Made by a program: the position numbers and the translations under genes
Part shown: positions 26,885-35,848 of the stretch, piece after piece
Layout of the letters: every line of letters starts with the position of its first letter
How positions within the stretch are numbered: the stretch's first letter is position 1
The notes under the pieces: generated by a model
Told to the model about the DNA's origin: nothing
Seen by the model: the letters and a program-made list of their open reading frames with translations, nothing else
The model's database searches: none
Source: Janthinobacterium violaceinigrum
GTDB lineage: Bacteria; Pseudomonadota; Gammaproteobacteria; Burkholderiales; Burkholderiaceae_D
Assembly (NCBI RefSeq): GCF_009208555.1
Contig: NZ_WFLI01000007.1
Location: forward strand, 1 to 64,000
DNA: 64,000 bases
Direction of reading: 5' to 3'

Positions 26885-27535
26885 TCAGAACTGGAAATGC
26901 GACGGTGCCACGGCTTGCAGTGGCGTGACATTGGTTTCAAACAGCTTGCGCGTGTCGTAAGCCTTGTCCGAGCTGCGCGTGATCAGATGCGCCGACATGA
27001 TCGGCGCTTCGCCGATGATGGCCAGGATGCGGCCGCCGACTTTCACTTGCTGCAACAGCGCTTCAGGCAACACGGCCAGGGCGCCGGAAACGACGATCAC
27101 GTCGTACGGCGCGCCCTTGCTCCAGCCCTGGGAGCCGTCGCCCAGTTCCACGGTCACGTTCGTCACGCCGTTGGCGGCCAGGTTCTGCTCGGCCAGGGTT
27201 TTCAATTGGGGAACGATTTCCACGCTCGTCACATGACGCGCCTTGTGCGCCAGCAAAGCAGCCATGTAGCCGCTGCCGGTGCCGATTTCCAGCACATTTT
27301 CATGCTTCTTGACGGCTACGTCTTGCAAGATGCGCGCTTCCAGCTTCGGCGTCAGCATGCATTCGCCGCCGCCCAGTGGAATTTCGGTATCGACGAAGGC
27401 CAGGTTTTTATAGGCGGCCGGCACGAAATCTTCACGTTTGACCACGTTCAACAGCTCCAGCACGTCGATATCCAGTACGTCCCATGGACGGATCTGCTGT
27501 TCGATCATATTGAAGCGGGCTTGTTCGATATTCAT
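26885..27535 (-). CDS. pcm: Protein-L-isoaspartate O-methyltransferase family protein
   Basis: 216 residues. The SAM-binding motif I is VLEIGTGSGYMAALLA (near residues 80-95), with post I VTSVEI and motif II YDVIVVSGAL. The N-terminal NMIEQQIRPWDV and the loop GGGECMLTPKLEARILQDV are characteristic of the branch found next to tolC. In canonical Pcm the loop before motif I carries ISQPxxVAxM; here it reads GGECMLTPKLEARI, so repair of isoaspartyl residues is probable but not certain. It precedes the rhodanese and tolC genes. Confidence 0.85.
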   Translation of the reverse strand: MNIEQARFNMIEQQIRPWDVLDIDVLELLNVVKREDFVPAAYKNLAFVDTEIPLGGGECMLTPKLEARILQDVAVKKHENVLEIGTGSGYMAALLAHKARHVTSVEIVPQLKTLAEQNLAANGVTNVTVELGDGSQGWSKGAPYDVIVVSGALAVLPEALLQQVKVGGRILAIIGEAPIMSAHLITRSSDKAYDTRKLFETNVTPLQAVAPSHFQF

Positions 27536-27705
27536 CTTTGGACTCGGTAAGTGAAGTAATAATCCGCCATTTTATCGTTGAACTGGCTGAAAGCACATGT
27601 TAACCATAAAGGCGGGGAATGGAGGAAATTTGCGACGATCTGCAGATTTGGGGGGGCGAACCTTGGAAAAGGGGCAACTGAACGGTATTGGCCGGACCCG
27701 GCGCA

Positions 27706-28356
27706 TCAGCTTTTCCCGGGCGCCTCCACCTGCAGGCTGCGCAAGCTCATGTCGATAAAGGCATCCATGTAGGCCAGCGGATCGATGTTCTTGACCTCGC
27801 ACGGCAGGAAGGAGTGCGTCCACATCATGAGCATGGTGACGGGCGCGCTGAGGATGGTGCTGATCAGCACGGGATCGACCTGGCGGAATTCGCCCCGCTG
27901 CATGCCCCGTTCCAGCAGGCTGACAATCAGCGCATTGCCGCGCGTGACCACCTCTTCGTTGTAAAACTGCGCCAGTTCGGGGAAATTGTTCGCTTCGGCC
28001 AGCATCAGCTTGGTCAAGCCGGCCAGCTTGGTGGCACCGAACTCTTCCCACCATTGCATCATCACCTTGCGCAACAACTCGGCGCTGCTGCTGTCCGAGG
28101 CGGCCATGCTGTCTTCCGCCTCGCCGATCGATTGCACGATATTGTCGCGCACCACGGCCTTGAACAGCTCTTGTTTATTCTCAAAGTACAGGTACAGGGT
28201 GCCTTTCGACACGCCGGCCCGCTTGGCCACATCCTCCAGGCGCGTCGACGCGAAACCCCGTTCGACAAACAGGTCGAGGGCGGCGGCGAGCAATTCCTGC
28301 GGGCGGGCATCCTTGCGCCGCTCCCAGCGGGGCTTGGTATCAATCGGGGCTTGCAT
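27706..28356 (-). CDS. TetR-family transcriptional repressor
   Basis: 216 residues. The N-terminal HTH is intact (ELLAAALDLFVERGFASTRLEDVAKRAGVSKGTLYLYFENKQELF), and the C-terminal ligand domain is of the TetR_C type found in efflux and fatty-acid regulators. A 14-bp palindrome lies in the spacer of its own promoter, so it is probably autoregulated. Its neighbours downstream on the same strand are pcm, rhodanese and tolC, 170 bases on; a role in control of the TolC-containing unit is possible but not shown. Confidence 0.9.
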   Translation of the reverse strand: MQAPIDTKPRWERRKDARPQELLAAALDLFVERGFASTRLEDVAKRAGVSKGTLYLYFENKQELFKAVVRDNIVQSIGEAEDSMAASDSSSAELLRKVMMQWWEEFGATKLAGLTKLMLAEANNFPELAQFYNEEVVTRGNALIVSLLERGMQRGEFRQVDPVLISTILSAPVTMLMMWTHSFLPCEVKNIDPLAYMDAFIDMSLRSLQVEAPGKS

Positions 28357-28390
28357 GTATCATTCCAAGTAACTTACTTTTGAGTCATTA

Positions 28391-28419
28391 ATAGTAGACC
28401 TGTCTACAGGTCAGGTCAA
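28391..28419 (-). promoter_or_regulatory. TetR gene promoter with embedded operator palindrome
   Basis: On the minus strand TTGACC (28414-28419), a 17-base spacer, and TACTAT (28391-28396). Inside lies GTAGAC-CT-GTCTAC (28394-28407), a perfect 6-bp inverted repeat, as expected for a TetR-type operator that blocks polymerase. Confidence 0.72.
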
Positions 28420-28909
28420 GCGCTGGCCGCCGGCGCAATGCTGGACATGTTGCCGTACAACACAAGCATTGTACCCTCAGCACCGGGGCCATCCGCGTGG
28501 CGGCCCCCTGCCTGCTCCCGGCGCGGCAATCTGCATGAGGGCATGCCGGATTTCAAACGCCTAATGCATGCAATCTTGCACCGGCACCCATACGGCTCAT
28601 AGTATACCAACGCGTCAGCCTGCCCGACGATGGTGCGCTACGCCGGCATGCAGCATCGCGCCAGGGATTGTCCACCAATGTGCTGCACACGGACGACGAT
28701 CTTAGCCGGGCCCCGACGCGCCAGCGCCCATTCCCGGCGCGGCCCAGGGCGGGGCAAAATGCAGTTCATTCCGTGTTTTACGCAGTTCGTCGCATTTCCA
28801 TTCAGGCCACTTCGCCGCTTTGCTATCTTGTCATCGACAGCACGGCAGCCGCGGCGCGGCAGCCGGCTTTTTTCTTGTCCCGAACTAAAACAATCATAAA
28901 GGAAACACC
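28420..28909. other. Intergenic region between the TetR and GIN-domain genes (490 bases)
   Basis: Beyond the TetR promoter and a ribosome-binding site (AAGGAAA) just before the lipoprotein gene I see no convincing gene. Open frames of 64 and 89 codons exist, but they have no ribosome-binding site or family-like sequence. It probably carries the promoter of the lipoprotein gene. Confidence 0.5.
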
Positions 28910-29779
28910 ATGCGTACCTTGCTGGCCCTGTGCTGTGCCGTTGCCCTTGGCGGTTGCGCCATCGTCATCAACCCCAACGATGGCGAAGTACGCCATGCCG
29001 ACTCGGGCGGCAATGCCATCCAGGGCAACGAGCAAGTGAGCCGCGACGTACGCCAGGTCAGCACCATCACCGCGCTCGACATCGACAGCATGAAGCGCAT
29101 CGATATGAAGATCGACGTGCGCGTGGGCCCGGCAACATCGCTGGTGATCGAAGCGGACAGCAATCTGCAGCCGCGCATCCACAGCGAAGTGAGCGGCAAC
29201 ACCCTGCGCATCTGGAGCGATGCGAACATTCGCAGCAGCAATGGCATCCACGTCATCTACACGACGCCGCAATTGAGGAAGATCAATATCTCCGGCTCCG
29301 GCCGCCTGGTGGCCAGCGGTTTCAATGGCGAGGATTTCAGCCTGGAACAGCGCGGTTCGATGAAGAGCGAACTGTCGGGGACTGTCGGACGCTTCGACGT
29401 GGCCAACAACGGCTCGGGCAGCATCAACGCGGCAGCCCTCGTCAGCGGCAACACGGACGCGGTGCAGAACGGCTCGGGCAGCATCCAGGTGGGCAGCGTG
29501 CGCGGCGAACGCATCAACGTGGCGGTCAACGGCTCGGGCAACATCAGCGCCAGCGGCACCGTGCAGCGCCTCGACGCCAACGTGAATGGCTCCGGTGACA
29601 TCAACCTGGCCGCCCTGCGCAGCGACGTTGCCTATCTGGCAAGCAACGGTTCCGGCGACATCGATGTCACCGTGCAAAATGAAGTCAATGCCCGCGCCAG
29701 CGGTTCCGGCCGCATCACCGTGCATGGCGATCCTGCCCGCCGCACCCTGTCGGGCAAGCGCGTCAGCATCGTGCGCTAG
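28910..29779 (+). CDS. GIN-domain (DUF2807) lipoprotein
   Basis: 289 residues. The signal peptide ends in the lipobox LGGC (Cys16). The body is a right-handed beta-helix-like repeat with recurring NGSGSI/NGSGDI/GSGRI units, at least six of them between about residues 165 and 270, typical of the head GIN domain family (PF10988). These proteins are thought to be cell-surface or periplasmic anchors and adhesin-like scaffolds; no activity is established. The ATG has AAGGAAA eight bases upstream. The gene is alone; it is followed by the small YkgJ-like gene after 72 bases. Confidence 0.87.
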   Translation: MRTLLALCCAVALGGCAIVINPNDGEVRHADSGGNAIQGNEQVSRDVRQVSTITALDIDSMKRIDMKIDVRVGPATSLVIEADSNLQPRIHSEVSGNTLRIWSDANIRSSNGIHVIYTTPQLRKINISGSGRLVASGFNGEDFSLEQRGSMKSELSGTVGRFDVANNGSGSINAAALVSGNTDAVQNGSGSIQVGSVRGERINVAVNGSGNISASGTVQRLDANVNGSGDINLAALRSDVAYLASNGSGDIDVTVQNEVNARASGSGRITVHGDPARRTLSGKRVSIVR

Positions 29780-29851
29780 GCGCGCTGCCCGCAACGCGCG
29801 GGGGCCGGCTTGCTATACTGTCGGCCCCTGATCCTTTTCCAGCCCACCGCC

Positions 29852-30127
29852 ATGCCATCCCCCGCCGCTACCCTGGCATGCCGCCCATCCTGCGGCGCCT
29901 GCTGCACCGCACCGTCCATCACCAGCCCGATTCCCGGCATGCCGGATGGAAAACCGGCAGGCGTGCGCTGCGTGCAGCTGGCCGACGACAACCGCTGCCG
30001 GATCTTTGGCAAGCCGGAACGGCCCGCGTTTTGCGGCGGCTTGCAGCCGTCCGAGGACATGTGCGGCAGCAGCCGCGAACATGCCATCGGCTGGCTGGCG
30101 GAGCTGGAACGGCTGACGGCGCCCTGA
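29852..30127 (+). CDS. YkgJ family cysteine-cluster protein
   Basis: 91 residues with an N-terminal CxxxCxxCC cluster (CRPSCGACC) and a C-terminal cysteine pattern ([22 protein letters not shown], plus one more Cys), typical of the zinc- or iron-chelating YkgJ (UPF0153) domain. The biochemical role is not known. The start is the ATG at 29852; the open frame reaches further upstream, but the domain begins here. It is read in the same direction as the GIN-domain gene. Confidence 0.8.
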   Translation: MPSPAATLACRPSCGACCTAPSITSPIPGMPDGKPAGVRCVQLADDNRCRIFGKPERPAFCGGLQPSEDMCGSSREHAIGWLAELERLTAP

Positions 30128-30150
30128 ACGCCGGCGCCAGCCTTCCCCCT

Positions 30151-30399
30151 CTAGCGGCCATCCTCGGCGGCGGCCGATGCGTCCTCCGCATCGCGCAGGC
30201 GCTTGTATTCCAGCAGCATGGCCAGGCCCAGATAGATCAGCAGCAGGGACAGGGAGTCGCGCGCGTCGCCCCAGTCCAGCGCGCTGTGGCGCATCCAGTG
30301 CATGACATTTAAAAACGATACGGCAGCCAGCATTCCCCATGCATGGCGGCGCAGGGCACGGCCCAGCACGGTGGTCAGCAACGATGTATGTAACAGCAC
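30151..30399 (-). CDS. Small membrane protein, unknown function
   Basis: 82 residues from a GTG start that has AAGGA seven bases upstream on the minus strand. It has a basic N-terminus, two hydrophobic stretches (about 22-34 and 48-63) and a charged, Ala/Glu/Asp-rich tail, so it should be a small two-helix inner-membrane protein. I recognise no family. It is divergent from the DeoR-type regulator gene, with 147 bases between the starts. Confidence 0.55.
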   Translation of the reverse strand: MLLHTSLLTTVLGRALRRHAWGMLAAVSFLNVMHWMRHSALDWGDARDSLSLLLIYLGLAMLLEYKRLRDAEDASAAAEDGR

Positions 30400-30495
30400 G
30401 GTGTTCCTTTACCCAGTCTATTTTTTACAACACTAACAGAAATTATGTCTTTCTGGCAATTATCGACCAGCGACGACATCCGGCTTGACTCTGAT

Positions 30496-30534
30496 TGCAC
30501 GTTTGCGTATATTCATGCACATTCCTGCACGTTT
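30496..30534 (+). promoter_or_regulatory. Direct repeats TGCAC(G/A)TT upstream of the DeoR-type gene
   Basis: TGCACGTTT (30496-30504), TGCACATTC (30516-30524) and TGCACGTTT (30526-30534) are spaced by 20 and 10 bases, so they lie on one face of the helix. They end 12 bases before the start codon. Direct repeats of this kind are typical operators of DeoR/GlpR-type repressors, so autoregulation is likely. Confidence 0.6.
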
Positions 30535-30546
30535 CAAGATGACTCC

Positions 30547-31320
30547 ATGTCCGCCACCCTGCTTCTCAAACAACGCCATGCGCTGATCCAGCAACAATTA
30601 CAGGCCGACGGCCGCGTGCTGGCGCTGGATCTGGCGCGCCAGCTCGACGTGTCGGAAGACACGATACGGCGCGACCTGCGCGAGATGGCGGCAGCCGGCC
30701 TGTGCCAGCGCGTGTATGGCGGCGCCCTGCCGCTGGCGCCCGATGCCGGCTCCACCTTGAGCCAGCGCAAGCAGGAAGCGCCGGAACGCAAGGCGCGCCT
30801 GGCGCAAGCTGCCGTGTCGCTCGTGCGCGCAGGGCAAGTGCTGTTTCTCGATGCAGGCTCAACCAACCTGGCCATCGCCAGCGCCTTGCCCGAGTTAGCG
30901 CTCACTGTCATCACCAATGCCCCATCCATTGCCATGCTGCTGATGGAACGCCCGGAAATCGAGCTGATCATGGCTGGCGGCAGGGTCGACCGCCGTGCCG
31001 GCGCCAGCCTGGGCCCGCAGGCCTTGCGCACGGTCGAGCGCATGCATCCCGACCTGTGTTTCCTCGGTGCCTGCGGCGCCGATGCGGAGGCGGGCGTGAC
31101 GGCGTTCAACTACGACGAGGCCGAATTCAAGCGCAGCATCGCCGGCGCCAGCAAGGCGGTGGTCGTGGCCGTCACCAGCGACAAGCTGGGCACGGCCGCG
31201 CCCTTCGGCGTGCTGGCCACGGGCTTGCTGCAGCACCTGGTGCTGGAAGCCGATGCCGATGCCGCCCATGCGGCCGCCTTTGAACGGCAGGGCGTACAGG
31301 TTTTGCGCGCCCGCGCCTGA
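30547..31320 (+). CDS. DeoR/GlpR-family transcriptional regulator
   Basis: 257 residues. The N-terminal winged HTH is of the DeoR type (RHALIQQQLQADGRVLALDLARQLDVSEDTIRRDLREMAAAGLCQRVYGGAL), and the C-terminal sugar-phosphate sensing domain follows (VLFLDAGSTNLAIASAL, LCFLGACGADAEAGVTAFNYDEAEFKRSIAGASKAVVVAVTSDKLG). Such proteins repress sugar-metabolism genes and respond to phosphorylated sugars. I start at the ATG at 30547; the frame is open 34 codons further, but the extra part has no family match. The MFS transporter gene begins 33 bases after the stop and is probably its target and operon partner. Confidence 0.92.
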   Translation: MSATLLLKQRHALIQQQLQADGRVLALDLARQLDVSEDTIRRDLREMAAAGLCQRVYGGALPLAPDAGSTLSQRKQEAPERKARLAQAAVSLVRAGQVLFLDAGSTNLAIASALPELALTVITNAPSIAMLLMERPEIELIMAGGRVDRRAGASLGPQALRTVERMHPDLCFLGACGADAEAGVTAFNYDEAEFKRSIAGASKAVVVAVTSDKLGTAAPFGVLATGLLQHLVLEADADAAHAAAFERQGVQVLRARA

Positions 31321-31353
31321 CTTTATCCATCCCGACTCTTGAAAAGCTCCCCC

Positions 31354-32502
31354 ATGCAACTCACCGGTACCCTGCAACAACGCGCCACGCGCCTGGTCTT
31401 TTTCGCTGCCGGCCTCGGCATGGCCGCCTGGGCCCCGCTGGTTCCCTACGCCAAGTCGCGCCTGGGCCTGGACGAGGCGACCCTCGGCATTTTGCTGCTG
31501 TGCCTGGGCGCCGGCTCGCTGTGCGCCATGCCGTTTACGGGCATGCTGGCGGCCCGCTTCGGCTGCCGCAAGGTCATCGTCTGCGCCGGCCTGCTGCTGA
31601 CCGCCATCCTGCCCGGCCTGGCGCTGGCGGCCACGCCGCTGCAGCTGGGCCTGGTGCTGCTGGTGTTCGGCGCGGCCATGGGCACATTTGACGTCGCCAT
31701 CAACATCCAGGCCGTGATCATTGAAAAAGCCAATGGCGGCGCCATGATGTCGGGCTTTCATGCGCTGTTCAGCGTGGGCGGCTTTGCCGGCGCCGCCTGC
31801 ATGGCCCTGCTGCTGTGGCTGGGCCTGACGCCGGCCTGGTCCTGCGTGGTCGTGATGCTGCTGCTGTGCGGCGTACTGGGCGCGGCGCAAGGCCATCTGC
31901 TGCCGACGGCGTCCAGTTCGGGCGAAAAGACGCCGCTGTTCGTCATGCCGCACGGCGCCGTCATCTTCATCGGCCTGCTGTGCTTTATCGTCTTCCTGGC
32001 CGAAGGCGCCATCCTCGACTGGAGCGCCCTCTTCCTCACCACCACGCGCGGCGTGGAGGAAACCAAGGGCGGCCTCGGCTACGCCGCCTTTGCCATCGCC
32101 ATGACGGTGGGCCGTTTCACGGGCGACAAGGTGGTCAGCCGCTTTGGCGGCAAGCGTGTGCTTACTTTTGGCGGCCTGTGCGCAGCAGCAGGCTTCTTCC
32201 TGGCCGTGCTGGCGCCGCACGCCAGCCTGGCCATGCTTGGCTTCGTGCTGATTGGCCTGGGCGCGGCCAATATCGTGCCCATCCTGTTCACGGCGGCAGG
32301 CAGCCAGCATGCCATGCCGGCCAGCCTGGCGGTAGCGGCCATCACCACCATCGGCTACGCGGGCATCCTGGCTGGCCCGGCCGTGATCGGCTTTGTCGCC
32401 CACGCCACCAGCCTGAACATCGCCTTTGCCATGCTGGGCGCCGCCCTGCTGCTGGTAGCGGCCAGCGCGCGCCTGGTGGCGCCGGCAAAACAAGTATCCT
32501 GA
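31354..32502 (+). CDS. MFS transporter (YbjJ-like)
   Basis: 382 residues with 12 predicted membrane segments and the intracellular loop motif between helices 2 and 3 (GMLAARFGCRKVI). The overall pattern, with AMGTFDVAINIQAVIIEKANG and MSGFHALFSVGGFAGA, resembles the YbjJ/fucose-permease-like branch of the major facilitator family. It is read in the same direction as the DeoR-type gene and just downstream, so a sugar or sugar-derived substrate is plausible but not shown. Confidence 0.87.
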   Translation: MQLTGTLQQRATRLVFFAAGLGMAAWAPLVPYAKSRLGLDEATLGILLLCLGAGSLCAMPFTGMLAARFGCRKVIVCAGLLLTAILPGLALAATPLQLGLVLLVFGAAMGTFDVAINIQAVIIEKANGGAMMSGFHALFSVGGFAGAACMALLLWLGLTPAWSCVVVMLLLCGVLGAAQGHLLPTASSSGEKTPLFVMPHGAVIFIGLLCFIVFLAEGAILDWSALFLTTTRGVEETKGGLGYAAFAIAMTVGRFTGDKVVSRFGGKRVLTFGGLCAAAGFFLAVLAPHASLAMLGFVLIGLGAANIVPILFTAAGSQHAMPASLAVAAITTIGYAGILAGPAVIGFVAHATSLNIAFAMLGAALLLVAASARLVAPAKQVS

Positions 32503-32658
32503 TCCCTTCTCCTGCCTGTCGGACGGCGCTAAAAAAGCGCCGCCCGACTGCGCCCAAATAAGGTCCGCGGGCCTGCGGCATGGTAAGCTTCGACCCCGCG
32601 CACATTGCTGGCGCCACGCGGTCATCCCATCCTGTCACTTATACCCGTTTATACATCT

Positions 32659-33504
32659 ATGGATCTCATTCTTGCGTTAAAAGCCATCATCATGGGGCTG
32701 GTCGAAGGTTTTACCGAATTCTTGCCGATTTCGTCCACGGGACACCTGATCCTGGCCGGCAGCCTGCTCGACTTTACCAAGGATGTCTCGAAAGAGGTCA
32801 TGGATGTCTTCGAGATCGCCATCCAGGCCGGTGCCATCCTGGCCGTCTGCTGGGAATACCGCCAGCGCATCGGCAGCGTGCTGTCCACCTTCAGCACCGA
32901 AGTCAAGTCGCGCAAGTTCGTGCTGAACGTGGCCATCGCCTTCATTCCGCTGGCCGTCATCGGCCTGGCTATCGGCAAGATGATCAAGCATGCGCTGTTC
33001 AAGCCCGTGCCCGTGGCCATGGCCTTCATCATCGGGGGCATCATCATCTTGCTGGTGGAGCGCCGCGCGCGCACCAATCCCGTCACCGTACGCGTCAACT
33101 CGGTCGACGAGATGACGCCGTTCGACGCCTTGAAAGTGGGCTGCGCGCAGGCATTCGCGCTGATCCCCGGCACCAGCCGTTCCGGTTCGACCATCATCGG
33201 CGGCATGCTGCTGGGCCTGTCGCGCAAGACGGCCACCGAATTCTCGTTCTTCCTGGCCATCCCGACCCTGCTGGCGGCTACCTTCTATTCGCTGTACAAA
33301 GCGCGCGACATCCTGTCGGCCACCGACGTGCCCCTGTTTGGCGTGGGCACCGTGGCCGCCTTCATCTCCGCCTTCCTGTGCGTGCGCTGGCTGCTGCGCT
33401 ACATCAGCTCGCACGACTTCACGTTTTTTGCCTGGTACCGCATCGTGTTTGGCTTGCTGGTCCTGGCCAGCGCCCACTACGGCTGGGTTGTTTGGGCAGA
33501 ATAA
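32659..33504 (+). CDS. uppP: Undecaprenyl-diphosphatase (BacA type)
   Basis: 281 residues, multi-pass. The two catalytic motifs of the BacA family are present: [15 protein letters not shown] (residues 16-30) and [14 protein letters not shown] (near 170), which together carry the Glu, Ser, Arg and His of the active site. It dephosphorylates C55-PP at the outer face of the inner membrane, recycling the lipid carrier for peptidoglycan and O-antigen synthesis; the latter is relevant to the polysaccharide locus further on. The start is the ATG that gives [10 protein letters not shown]. The recQ gene follows after 6 bases. Confidence 0.96.
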   Translation: MDLILALKAIIMGLVEGFTEFLPISSTGHLILAGSLLDFTKDVSKEVMDVFEIAIQAGAILAVCWEYRQRIGSVLSTFSTEVKSRKFVLNVAIAFIPLAVIGLAIGKMIKHALFKPVPVAMAFIIGGIIILLVERRARTNPVTVRVNSVDEMTPFDALKVGCAQAFALIPGTSRSGSTIIGGMLLGLSRKTATEFSFFLAIPTLLAATFYSLYKARDILSATDVPLFGVGTVAAFISAFLCVRWLLRYISSHDFTFFAWYRIVFGLLVLASAHYGWVVWAE

Positions 33505-33510
33505 GGCACT

Positions 33511-35333
<1,823 letters not shown>

Positions 35334-35334
<1 letters not shown>

Positions 35335-35813
35335 TGGAAGATTTGATGGAAGCACTCTCGTCCGACCTGATCTATCAGGCCGTGAAAATTCTCGGCGCCC
35401 AGCCCGACGCCGAAGACGCGGTGGAAGCGCAAGTACGGTTACTGGTGCAGGACGATCTCACCGTGCGCCGCCTGGCCGACGTGGTGCCGGAAGCCTTCGG
35501 CCTGGTGCTGGCGTCGCACCTTCCCGGCGCCGAAAACATGACCCTGCCCCATACCTTCTGCGCCCAGGACGAGGACGGCGAGTGGGTGGAATTCCCCATG
35601 CGCCGCGAGCCGATCTTTGTCGTCGCCGCGGATATCGCCCAGCATACCTTCCACAACGGCCCGCGCGCGCTGATACAAAACCTGGCCAGCCGCAGCTCCT
35701 TGCTGTCGGCCATCAACAAAGCCTTGAACGCGGGCGGCTCGCTCGAAGGCACGACCCTGGGCCCACCGTCCTTCTTCGGCCTGCCGGCAGCGCTGTACCA
35801 GCCGGCACAATGA
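35334..35813 (+). CDS. Protein of unknown function, coupled to recQ
   Basis: 159 residues, acidic, without signal peptide or membrane helix. It starts at the ATG overlapping the recQ stop (TGATG); a second in-frame ATG four codons on is possible. The sequence has a mixed alpha/beta character with PEAFGLVLASHLPGAEN and a C-terminal Gly/Pro-rich tail. I recognise no family. Tight coupling to recQ suggests co-translation, but not necessarily a shared function. Confidence 0.75.
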
Positions 35814-35839
35814 AAAACGGCGCCTGCGGGCGCCGTTTT
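35814..35839. terminator. Bidirectional terminator between the recQ unit and the M16 protease gene
   Basis: A perfect 11-bp inverted repeat AAAACGGCGCC / GGCGCCGTTTT with a 4-base loop, flanked by A and T tracts, lies right at the end of both convergent units. Confidence 0.9.
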
Positions 35840-35848
35840 CACACTTAT

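Noticed and set aside
28416..28610. 64-codon frame on the minus strand before the TetR gene
   Set aside because: It overlaps the TetR promoter and lacks any start signal.
28630..28899. 89-codon frame upstream of the GIN-domain gene
   Set aside because: No ribosome-binding site, no domain, atypical composition.
20811..30502. Shared 12-mer CTGATTGCACGT before the 88-residue protein gene and before the DeoR-type gene
   Set aside because: Identical 12-mers are expected by chance in a window of this size; only the local triple repeat at 30496-30534 is kept.
32525..32545. GGCGCT-AAAAA-AGCGCC hairpin after the MFS gene
   Set aside because: No T tract on either side and a loop made of A residues; too weak to call a terminator.
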